Source: Polaribacter batillariae
GTDB taxonomy: Bacteria; Bacteroidota; Bacteroidia; Flavobacteriales; Flavobacteriaceae
Reading direction: 5' to 3'
Length of the DNA: 64,000 nucleotides
Assembly (NCBI RefSeq): GCF_017498485.1
Contig: NZ_CP071795.1
Span: 992,001-1,056,000, forward strand
Within the stretch, counting starts at the first letter, position 1; the number at the start of each line of letters is the position of its first letter. Below are positions 57,076 through 64,000 of this stretch, in pieces. The translations under genes were made by a program, and so were the position numbers. The notes under the pieces were generated by a model, which was given only the letters and a program-made list of their open reading frames with translations, did not search any database and was not told the origin of the DNA.

Positions 57076-57232
57076 TTTTAATTTTTACTGTTATTGGTAA
57101 TCTGCTATATATAAATTCGGAAAATACGTTTAGAAACAAAATAAAGAATTTCTTGAAACCAACTATCCTCGAAGCAGAACAATTTTAACGGAAACCTTGA
57201 TACAGAAGCTCTAGGAATTCTTTTTGATGAAG

Positions 57233-59326
57233 TTATTCAACAACACTATCAATTAAAATTGTTAACATCTCTATAGCAGCTTGTGCGATTTTTGTTCCTG
57301 GACCAAAAACACCAACAGCACCAGCATCAAATAAAAATTGATAGTCTTGTGCAGGAATTACCCCACCCACAATTACCATAATGTCTTCGCGTTCGTATTT
57401 TTTTAGTTCGGCAATAACTTTTGGCACTAAAGTTTTATGTCCGGCAGCCAAAGAAGAGATTCCTAAAATATGCACATCGTTTTCTACAGCTTGTTTTGTC
57501 GCTTCTTGTGGGGTTTGAAAAAGTGGCCCAATATCTACATCGAAACCCAAATCTGCATAACCCGTAGCAACTACTTTTGCGCCTCTATCATGCCCATCTT
57601 GCCCTAGTTTGGCAATCATAATTCTTGGGCGTCTTCCTTCTAATTCTGCAAATTTATCTGCTAGATCTTTTGCTTTTTTAAAGAGTTTGTCTTCTTTTAT
57701 TTCTTTACTATACACGCCAGATATGGTTTTATGAACTGCTTTGTGCCTGCCAAAAACGACCTCTAAAGCATCCGAAATTTCTCCTAAAGTTGCTCTATTT
57801 CTTGCCGCATTTACAGCCAAATCTAATAAATTTTTATCCTGATGAATATCAGGATCTTTTTTATTTAAACTCAATTTTGCAGCTTCAGTTAAAGCTACTA
57901 AAGATTTTTTAACTTCAGCAGTATTTCTTTCTAATTTTAATTTTTCTAATCGTTCGATTTGAGAATTTCGAACAGCTTCATTATCTACTTCTAAAATATG
58001 TAAAGGATCTTCTTTTTCTAATTGATATTTATTTACCCCCACAATAACGTCTTGTCCACTATCTATTTTTGCCTGTTTTTTTGCTGCAGCTTCCTCAATT
58101 CTCATTTTCGGAATTCCTTTTTCGATGGCTTTTGTCATGCCTCCCAATTCTGCAACTTCTTGCATTAATTCCCAAGCTTTATTGGCAATTTTTTCTGTTA
58201 ATTCTTCTACATAATAACTTCCAGCCCAAGGATCTACTGTTTTTGTAATGTGAGTTTCTTGTTGCAAGTATATTTGTGTATTTCTTGCAATTCTTGCAGA
58301 AAAATCTGTGGGTAATGCAATGGCTTCGTCTAATGCATTTGTATGTAAACTTTGGGTACCACCAAAAGCGGCTGCCATGGCTTCGATTGTTGTTCTGGCA
58401 ACATTATTAAATGGATCTTGCTCTGTTAAACTCCAACCACTTGTTTGACAATGCGTTCTTAAAGCTAAAGATTTTGGATTTTTAGGATTGAAATCTTTTA
58501 CAATTTTTGCCCACAACATTCTTGCCGCTCTTAATTTTGCGATTTCAGTAAAATGATCCATTCCAATGGCCCAAAAGAACGATAATCTTGGTGCGAAAGA
58601 ATCGATGTCCATCCCTGCTTCTATGCCTTTTTTTATGTATTCTAATCCGTCTGCGAGTGTGTATGCCAATTCAATTTCTGCAGTGGCACCAGCTTCTTGC
58701 ATGTGATAGCCAGAAATAGAAATCGAATTAAATTTTGGCATTTTCTTACTGGTATATTCGAAAATATCTGCAATAATTTTCATAGATGAAGCAGGAGGAT
58801 AAATGTAGGTATTGCGCACCATAAACTCCTTTAAAATATCGTTTTGTATCGTTCCTGATAACAATTCTGGCGAAACTCCTTGTTCTTCTGCTGCCACAAT
58901 GTAAAATGCTAAAATGGGCAAAACAGCCCCGTTCATAGTCATGGAAACCGACATTTTATCTAAAGGAATTTGGTCGAATAAAATTTTCATGTCTTCTACA
59001 GAATCTATGGCAACACCTGCTTTGCCTACATCTCCTTGCACACGTTCGTGATCGGAATCGTAACCTCTATGAGTTGCCAAATCGAATGCAACAGACAAGC
59101 CTTTTTGCCCAGCTTCTAAATTTCTTCTATAAAAAGCATTGCTTTCTTCTGCTGTTGAAAAACCTGCATATTGTCTTATTGTCCAGGGTCTTTTAACATA
59201 CATTGTGGAGTAAGGTCCTCGTAAATTTGGCGCAATTCCTGCCACAAAATCTTCGTGCTTAAAAGATTTTAAAGGTTTAGACACCTCTTTTTTTAGCGTG
59301 ATATTTTCTACTGATTTTCTACTCAT
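57233..59326 (-). CDS. mutB: Methylmalonyl-CoA mutase, large subunit
   Basis: A 697-residue adenosylcobalamin enzyme interconverting methylmalonyl-CoA and succinyl-CoA. The barrel part includes [20 protein letters not shown] near residue 45 and [20 protein letters not shown] near 205; [19 protein letters not shown] near 300 is in the active site. The C-terminal B12 domain shows [20 protein letters not shown] near 570, where His is the lower cobalt ligand. Its ATG overlaps the stop of the small membrane gene, and mutA lies one gene upstream. Confidence 0.97.
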   Translation of the reverse strand: MSRKSVENITLKKEVSKPLKSFKHEDFVAGIAPNLRGPYSTMYVKRPWTIRQYAGFSTAEESNAFYRRNLEAGQKGLSVAFDLATHRGYDSDHERVQGDVGKAGVAIDSVEDMKILFDQIPLDKMSVSMTMNGAVLPILAFYIVAAEEQGVSPELLSGTIQNDILKEFMVRNTYIYPPASSMKIIADIFEYTSKKMPKFNSISISGYHMQEAGATAEIELAYTLADGLEYIKKGIEAGMDIDSFAPRLSFFWAIGMDHFTEIAKLRAARMLWAKIVKDFNPKNPKSLALRTHCQTSGWSLTEQDPFNNVARTTIEAMAAAFGGTQSLHTNALDEAIALPTDFSARIARNTQIYLQQETHITKTVDPWAGSYYVEELTEKIANKAWELMQEVAELGGMTKAIEKGIPKMRIEEAAAKKQAKIDSGQDVIVGVNKYQLEKEDPLHILEVDNEAVRNSQIERLEKLKLERNTAEVKKSLVALTEAAKLSLNKKDPDIHQDKNLLDLAVNAARNRATLGEISDALEVVFGRHKAVHKTISGVYSKEIKEDKLFKKAKDLADKFAELEGRRPRIMIAKLGQDGHDRGAKVVATGYADLGFDVDIGPLFQTPQEATKQAVENDVHILGISSLAAGHKTLVPKVIAELKKYEREDIMVIVGGVIPAQDYQFLFDAGAVGVFGPGTKIAQAAIEMLTILIDSVVE

Positions 59327-59637
59327 TTTTCTAGCTTCATTAAGCTGTATAACTTTATACTAATTGCTTTAGATTGTTTTTCTTTCGCCTTAATTTTTCG
59401 CAGACAATAGCTGTAGAATAAAATTCCAATTATTATTGTAAATGCAATACCTACTATAATAAAATTTATAGCTCCTTTAAAATAGATGTACAATTTATCT
59501 TCTAAAAAAAATATAATTAAAAGCATAACAAAGCTAAAACCCGCTAAACAAATTGGAATTGTTTTTTTAATGTATTCTATTTCTTTTTTTAATTGATCTT
59601 GTTTTTTCTGCTGTATTAATATTTCTTTTTTCTTCAT
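59323..59637 (-). CDS. Small membrane protein between mutA and mutB
   Basis: A 104-residue protein with a charged coiled N-terminus ([19 protein letters not shown]), two membrane helices ([17 protein letters not shown] and [20 protein letters not shown]) and a basic tail. The stop overlaps the mutB start (ATGA), and mutA ends 20 bases upstream, so it is part of the mutase operon. No family recognised. Confidence 0.72.
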   Translation of the reverse strand: MKKKEILIQQKKQDQLKKEIEYIKKTIPICLAGFSFVMLLIIFFLEDKLYIYFKGAINFIIVGIAFTIIIGILFYSYCLRKIKAKEKQSKAISIKLYSLMKLEK

Positions 59638-59657
59638 TCATTTTTATTAACGATTCA

Positions 59658-61019
59658 TTAAAAATTGCTTTCATTTTTTAATCGTTGTTTTTCGTGATTT
59701 TCTGAAAGGCGTTTTCTAATTAATGGGGCAATTAATGTTTTTATATTTCTTTGTTTTAGAAAAGGATCTATTTCTAATTTACTTTTCATAAAATCTTGTT
59801 TGTTTGCTTGTAAGTTTGTGCCTAATAAAATAAGTTCTTTTTTCGCAAATTGTTTTTCTTCTTTTACGGCACTTTCTTTTATTTTTCTTTGAATATTGCC
59901 TTCTTTTAATTGTTTTAAAAAGCCACCACCTTTTTCTATTTGTTTAAAAATAATAAGAGCTTTTTCGGCTATTTGTTGTGTTAGAGACTCTATATAATAG
60001 ACTCCGTTTGCAAAATTTTGGGCGTTTTTTAAACCACTTTCTTCTTGTAAAATTAGTAATTGGTTTCTTGCTATTCTTTCTCCAAATTCATCTTGTTTTG
60101 CATATATCGCATTGTAAGAAATATTGGCAATTGTATTTGCACCACCCAAAATGGCACTCATACATTCGCAGGTTGTTCGTAACATATTTACATTGTAATC
60201 GTACAATGTTTTGTTGCGTAAAGAAGGTTGCACAAACAAATGAACATCTTCTTTTTCTTTAATATTATATTCATTTAAAAGTGAAGACCAAAGCAAGCGA
60301 AATGCTCTTAATTTGGCGATTTCGTGAAAATAATTTCCACCAACAGAAAACTGAAAATGAATTTTAGAGGCGATTGAAGCTCCAAAATGATTTAAATATT
60401 CATTCGCATGCGCCAATGTATATGCTAGTTGCTGAATGTTGTTTGCCCCCGCATTTTGATACAAATCTCCAGAAACAGAAATCGAGTTTTCGGTAGAATT
60501 TACAATACTTTCTAGCTTTTTATGATCTTCTTTTAAGTTAACGAACCAATTACCACTTTCTGAAAAATTTCCAAGAATATCTGTTTGAAAATAACAAATT
60601 TTGCTATTTACAAATTCGGATATTTTTTTTGTAAAAGAATCGTCTAAAAAGTTGAATTTAAAATAAATAAAAACTTTTTTATATTGAATTTCTTTTAGTA
60701 CAGCTTTAAAATCGAATTTAGATTTTGCCACAAATTGTAGTGCAGTTGCCCCTCTTTTTAAAGAATCTAAGGCAAAAAGATTGGCTTTTTCTTCATCATT
60801 AATAAAAATAGTTTGGCAAGTTTTAAAATTTTCTTTGGGTAAGTTAATTTTTATATGGTTTCTGTCTTCCTTTGTGTAAAAAGGTCTTACAGTAAGTCCG
60901 TCATTTGTTTTCCAAAGTAATGTTTCGTTATAATCTGCACCTTTTAAATCTACTTGAATTTTTTGTTTCCAAGCAGCTGGCGAAGTTCCATTAAAATTGT
61001 CAAATAAAAATGTGCTCAT
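59658..61019 (-). CDS. mutA: Methylmalonyl-CoA mutase, small subunit
   Basis: A 453-residue noncatalytic partner of MutB, without the B12 domain. Typical are TVRPFYTKEDRNHIKINLP, QNAGANNIQQLAYTLAHANE near 190, FSVGGNYFHEIAKLRAFRLL near 225 and GGANTIANISYNAIYAKQDE near 290, which mirror the MutB barrel. Its start shares one base with the stop of the DivIC-like gene. It stabilises the heterodimer. Confidence 0.93.
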   Translation of the reverse strand: MSTFLFDNFNGTSPAAWKQKIQVDLKGADYNETLLWKTNDGLTVRPFYTKEDRNHIKINLPKENFKTCQTIFINDEEKANLFALDSLKRGATALQFVAKSKFDFKAVLKEIQYKKVFIYFKFNFLDDSFTKKISEFVNSKICYFQTDILGNFSESGNWFVNLKEDHKKLESIVNSTENSISVSGDLYQNAGANNIQQLAYTLAHANEYLNHFGASIASKIHFQFSVGGNYFHEIAKLRAFRLLWSSLLNEYNIKEKEDVHLFVQPSLRNKTLYDYNVNMLRTTCECMSAILGGANTIANISYNAIYAKQDEFGERIARNQLLILQEESGLKNAQNFANGVYYIESLTQQIAEKALIIFKQIEKGGGFLKQLKEGNIQRKIKESAVKEEKQFAKKELILLGTNLQANKQDFMKSKLEIDPFLKQRNIKTLIAPLIRKRLSENHEKQRLKNESNF

Positions 61020-61336
61020 TATTTTTTTATGGTATCGAATTCAATAATATAAATATCTTCGTTTTCTTTTTTCATTAGATATTTTTCTCTGGCAAAACGT
61101 TCTAATTGTAAGGAATCTTGTAATTTTTTTATGGTAGCTTTGTCTTCTTTTATTTTTGTTTTATAAAATGAGATGGTGTTTTCTAAATCTTCTATTTCTT
61201 TGTTGAATTTACGATGTACTAAATAAGAGTTGTCATCAAAAAAAAGCATCCATATTACAAACGGAATTAAAATTAAAACAAAAATATTTGTTAGAATTTT
61301 TACAATTTTATTTTCTTTTAAGTTCTTTAAAATCAT
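61019..61336 (-). CDS. FtsB/DivIC-like septum protein
   Basis: A 105-residue bitopic protein: short cytoplasmic start, one membrane helix (TNIFVLILIPFVIWMLFF) and a periplasmic coiled coil (NKEIEDLENTISFYKTKIKE, then ATIKKLQDSLQLERFAREKY), ending in the FAREKYLMKKENEDIYIIEF block of septum formation initiators. It should act in the division complex with FtsL and FtsQ. It starts four bases after the uridine kinase stops. Confidence 0.88.
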   Translation of the reverse strand: MILKNLKENKIVKILTNIFVLILIPFVIWMLFFDDNSYLVHRKFNKEIEDLENTISFYKTKIKEDKATIKKLQDSLQLERFAREKYLMKKENEDIYIIEFDTIKK

Positions 61337-61340
61337 TATA

Positions 61341-61946
61341 TTACAATCGTTCGTTTATAACTGTTCTAACGATATCTATGGCAACAGTATTGTATTTATC
61401 ATTAGGTATTATAAGGTCTGCAAAGTTTTTTGTTGGCTCTATAAATTGTTGATGCATCGGTTTTAAAGTTGTTTGATATCGGTTTAAAACTTCGTCTAAA
61501 TCTCTACCTCTTTCAGAAATGTCTCTTTTTAATCTTCTTATTAAACGCTCGTCTGTTTCTGCATGTACGAAAATTTTAATATCGAACAAATCTCTTAATT
61601 CTTTATTATTTAAAATAAGAATGCCTTCTACAATTACTACTTTTCTTGGGTGTATTTTTACAACATCTTTGGTTCTATTGTGCGTTACAAAAGAATATAC
61701 AGGTTGATTGATGGTTTTGCCATTTTTTAATGCTTTTAAGTGCTTGATAATTAAATCGAAATCAATTGCTCTTGGGTGGTCGAAATTAATTTTAGAGCGT
61801 TCTTCGTAAGTTAAGTTATCGGTTGCATTGTAGTAAGAATCTTGCGAAATTACACAAACTTCGTCTGAAGGTAGTTGTTTGATTATTTGATTTACAACAG
61901 TTGTTTTTCCACTTCCTGTTCCACCAGCAATTCCAATAATTAGCAT
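61341..61946 (-). CDS. udk: Uridine kinase
   Basis: A 201-residue P-loop kinase that phosphorylates uridine and cytidine in the salvage pathway. The Walker A loop is IGIAGGTGSGKTTVVNQII at the start; then SQDSYYNATDNLTYEERSKI and NFDHPRAIDFDLIIKHLKAL near 50-75, VIVEGILILNNKELRDLFDI near 105 and RRLKRDISERGRDLDEVLNR near 140 close the site. First gene of a run to divIC, mutA and mutB. Confidence 0.97.
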   Translation of the reverse strand: MLIIGIAGGTGSGKTTVVNQIIKQLPSDEVCVISQDSYYNATDNLTYEERSKINFDHPRAIDFDLIIKHLKALKNGKTINQPVYSFVTHNRTKDVVKIHPRKVVIVEGILILNNKELRDLFDIKIFVHAETDERLIRRLKRDISERGRDLDEVLNRYQTTLKPMHQQFIEPTKNFADLIIPNDKYNTVAIDIVRTVINERL

Positions 61947-62015
61947 AAAAATTTACAATTTTAGTAAAAACTCGACTTTAAAAAGTAAAGATATTATAAA
62001 TATATAAATTTTGTG

Positions 62016-63017
62016 CTATCCTGGTTCTTTTTCAGAACCTACTTCGTGTGTAATTAATCCTCTAAAAGCGTCGAAAACAGTATTTCCTTCGTACAAAACT
62101 TTATAAACCTCTTTGGTTATAGGCATATCTACATTATAATCTTTTGCTAATTCCATAACTACTTTTGTTGTTTTAACGCCTTCTGCAACTTCATTCATAT
62201 CCTTTATAATAACTTCTAATTTTTTTCCTTTTCCTAATTGAAAACCTACATGATGATTTCTACTTTTTGAGCTAGAGCAAGTGGCGACTAAATCACCTAA
62301 ACCTGTTAGCCCAGAAAAAGTTCTTCTTTTACCACCCATGGCTATACCCAATCTTGTTAATTCAGACAAACCTCTTGTAATTAACGCAGAACGCGTATTA
62401 TCACCAGCATTTGCTCCATCACCCATTCCTGTGGCAATTGCCATAACATTTTTTAAAGCACCACCCAATTCGCTTCCAATTACATCTGTATTTGTATAAA
62501 CTCTAAACAAACCAGAACTAAAAACGGTTTGTAATTTTTTTGCAATGGTTTTATCTGCAGTAGAAATTACAGCTGCTGCAGCTTTACCAAAATGAATTTC
62601 CTTTGCCAAATTAGGTCCTGTAAGTACTCCTGCTGGATGTCCTGGCATGAGTTCTTCAATAATTTGAGTCATTCTCATTTTAGTAGAAATTTCTAAACCT
62701 TTTGCCAAGCTAACAATAGGAACCCAAGGTCTTATGTATGGTTTTGCTTCTAATAATACAGCTCTAAAATGTTGCGATGGTATTCCCATAACAATAACAT
62801 CTGCATTTTGTACGGTTTCTTTTATAGAGTTTGATGCTTTTAAACCTTTATGCAATTTTGCATTAGGTAAATATTTTTCATTGGAATTATGCTCGTTAAT
62901 TTCTTTTACGGTTTCCGGATTTCTTGCCCAAAGTGTAGTTTCGCTATTTTTGGCCGTTAAAGACGCAACTGTAGTACCCCAAGAACCACCACCCAATAAA
63001 CCAACTTTAAGTTTCAT
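62016..63017 (-). CDS. gpsA: Glycerol-3-phosphate dehydrogenase [NAD(P)+]
   Basis: A 333-residue enzyme that makes glycerol 3-phosphate from dihydroxyacetone phosphate for phospholipids. GLLGGGSWGTTVASLTAKN is the dinucleotide loop; VLTGPNLAKEIHFGKAAAAV near 137 and ELGGALKNVMAIATGMGDGA near 185 carry the substrate and catalytic Lys; GLTGLGDLVATCSSSKSRNH near 240 is typical. Complete, with a clean start at 63017. A separate transcript from the udk run is likely given a 69-base gap. Confidence 0.97.
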   Translation of the reverse strand: MKLKVGLLGGGSWGTTVASLTAKNSETTLWARNPETVKEINEHNSNEKYLPNAKLHKGLKASNSIKETVQNADVIVMGIPSQHFRAVLLEAKPYIRPWVPIVSLAKGLEISTKMRMTQIIEELMPGHPAGVLTGPNLAKEIHFGKAAAAVISTADKTIAKKLQTVFSSGLFRVYTNTDVIGSELGGALKNVMAIATGMGDGANAGDNTRSALITRGLSELTRLGIAMGGKRRTFSGLTGLGDLVATCSSSKSRNHHVGFQLGKGKKLEVIIKDMNEVAEGVKTTKVVMELAKDYNVDMPITKEVYKVLYEGNTVFDAFRGLITHEVGSEKEPG

Positions 63018-63090
63018 AATTATTGTTTTAAAAAGTATTTTATGACAAGATACTTATTTTAAAAGTTTTAAAAGGCATGAGATGTAAAAA

Positions 63091-63275
63091 AAGACGAAGC
63101 TGTTACAAAAGTAAATTTAACGGTCATTGTAAGCATTCCTAAAATCAAAATATATTTTGATTGAAAGTAGCGAACGAAGTTATCGAAAAATCTAAAATAC
63201 TGAAATTCAATAAATAAGATTTCTCCATTACAGTCGAAATGACAAATTTTTATACTTTCGAGACAGTCTCGTCTT
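63091..63275 (+). repeat. Dispersed MITE-like repeat, copy 4
   Basis: Begins AAGACGAAGCTGTTAC, contains AAAATCAAAATATATTTTGA, TTACAGTCGAAATGACAAA, and ends GAGACAGTCTCGTCTT. The outer parts are inverted, and T-rich ends on both sides would let it work as a terminator. It fills most of the 63018-63318 gap after the glycerophosphodiesterase gene. Confidence 0.72.
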
Positions 63276-63318
63276 TTTTAGCCTAATACCAATTTCTTAT
63301 TTGAAACTTTTTTAGCTT

Positions 63319-64000
63319 TTAGTCGTGAAGATTTTTGCTTCTTAAATAATCCATTAACATGGCAGTTCTATCCGTCATAATTGCATTGGCTCCGTTGTTA
63401 ATTAACCATCCCCAAACAGCATCTGCACCTTCAGTAATTACTTTTTCATCTGTATGACCAGCTGTTAAATCGTCCCAAAGAGGAATGGTTAATACAGTTA
63501 TATTTTTTGAATTTAAATATTTAATTTGTTTAAAGTTATTAGAACTCGTAGAAGGAAACGTAACTTCGTATGCAAAAGGCGAAATCGTGTTATTGTATTC
63601 TTCTACATACTTATTGGCATCTGTAACATTGTCTATTAAAATAGGCATGTAAATTATTTCTTTCATTAAATCTCCATATTTATCGAGCATATATTTTGCG
63701 GGTTTGCGGCCTTTAAAAATAGCTTGTTTTATAGTACCTGTTTCTTTTAAAACTGCGTAGGCTTCTTTTACAGTTTCACCTTCTACTTTATCTAAATTGA
63801 TTAAAATTTTATCTTTAGCCAACTCCATAACTTCTTTTAGAGTAGGTATTTGATGTATAGAACCTTTTACACCGCAGGCATTTTTTAAACGTAATTTTTT
63901 AATTTCTGCCAGTGTAAAATCGCTTACTTTGCCTTTTCCGTTTGTGGTTCTATCTACAGTTTTATCGTGCATTAAAATCATGTGTCTATCTTTTGTAAGA
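63319..64000 (-). CDS. Glycerophosphodiester phosphodiesterase, C-terminal part
   Basis: The GDPD fold: HMILMHDKTVDRTTNGKGKV with the catalytic His and Asp-associated residues, then IPTLKEVMELAKDKILINLD near the middle, and WGWLINNGANAIMTDR at the end, where the barrel closes. It releases glycerol 3-phosphate from glycerophosphodiesters. The frame is open to base 64000 upstream of the ATG at 63981 (LTKDRH precedes it), so the true start lies outside the window. Confidence 0.93.
   Translation of the reverse strand, partial: LTKDRHMILMHDKTVDRTTNGKGKVSDFTLAEIKKLRLKNACGVKGSIHQIPTLKEVMELAKDKILINLDKVEGETVKEAYAVLKETGTIKQAIFKGRKPAKYMLDKYGDLMKEIIYMPILIDNVTDANKYVEEYNNTISPFAYEVTFPSTSSNNFKQIKYLNSKNITVLTIPLWDDLTAGHTDEKVITEGADAVWGWLINNGANAIMTDRTAMLMDYLRSKNLHD

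Noticed and set aside
57080..57232. Possible short + strand gene end ([16 protein letters not shown])
   Set aside because: No start or family is visible and it runs into the end of mutB on the other strand; too little support for a feature.

Overview
The window is AT-rich DNA from a marine-type member of the Flavobacteriaceae (Bacteroidetes). Pointers are the TAnnTTTG-type promoter -7 boxes, a CarboxypepD_reg-type TonB-dependent receptor next to a beta-propeller phytase, NVEALA-type peptides, DUF1573, DUF2805, a GH3-like enzyme, a large type II-C cas9, and insertion sequences of families common in Bacteroidetes. A Polaribacter-like genus is my guess and is not proven by anything here.

Layout. 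1-11 kb is a photolyase/cryptochrome island on the + strand: DASH cryptochrome end, a PhrB-like photolyase lacking the Fe-S cysteines, a photolyase split by an IS1380 element, a CPD photolyase, plus folE, DUF2805, SDR, TspO and SRPBCC genes. 11.2 kb holds tRNA-Thr. 11.4-30.8 kb (minus strand) is a peptide/export region: two NVEALA peptides, TolB-like propeller lipoproteins, a thioredoxin-fold lipoprotein, broken DUF1573, an O-antigen-ligase-like protein, a membrane-fusion protein, a transglutaminase-like lipoprotein, two RND permeases, a TolC-like protein and a dedicated signal peptidase I. 31-34.4 kb carries an acyltransferase, a divergent LuxR regulator and a ThiF/E1-like gene cut by an IS630 element. 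34.6-36.4 kb holds tRNA-Arg, tRNA-Ser, a ParDE module and an IS1182 remnant. 36.6-42 kb has aroC, then phytase and its TonB receptor. 42.2-50.6 kb is a complete type II-C CRISPR-Cas locus (22 repeats, 21 spacers, cas2, cas1, cas9, tracrRNA) with a HigBA-like toxin-antitoxin module lodged against the end of the array. 50.6-64 kb is mostly core metabolism: YpdA, FMN-glutamate synthase, GH3, methylmalonyl-CoA mutase (both subunits), a DivIC-like protein, uridine kinase, gpsA and the end of a glycerophosphodiesterase, plus an IS982 insertion.

How the genes may work together. The most interesting candidate system is 11.4-30.8 kb: small Cys-containing exported peptides, a leader peptidase, a thiol-redox lipoprotein, a Cys/His transglutaminase-fold lipoprotein and a full RND-MFP-TolC envelope-spanning exporter lie together on one strand. 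I infer a peptide maturation and export system; no function is proven by the sequence.

A general caution. At least seven frameshifts (cas9, second RND, split photolyase, SRPBCC, TolB-like, IS630 transposase, DUF1573) are each repaired by adding one or two bases to an A/T homopolymer. This uniform direction suggests homopolymer under-calling in the assembly, so cas9 and the second RND pump are probably intact in the cell. The IS insertions, in contrast, are real: removing the element and one target duplication restores each interrupted reading frame exactly.
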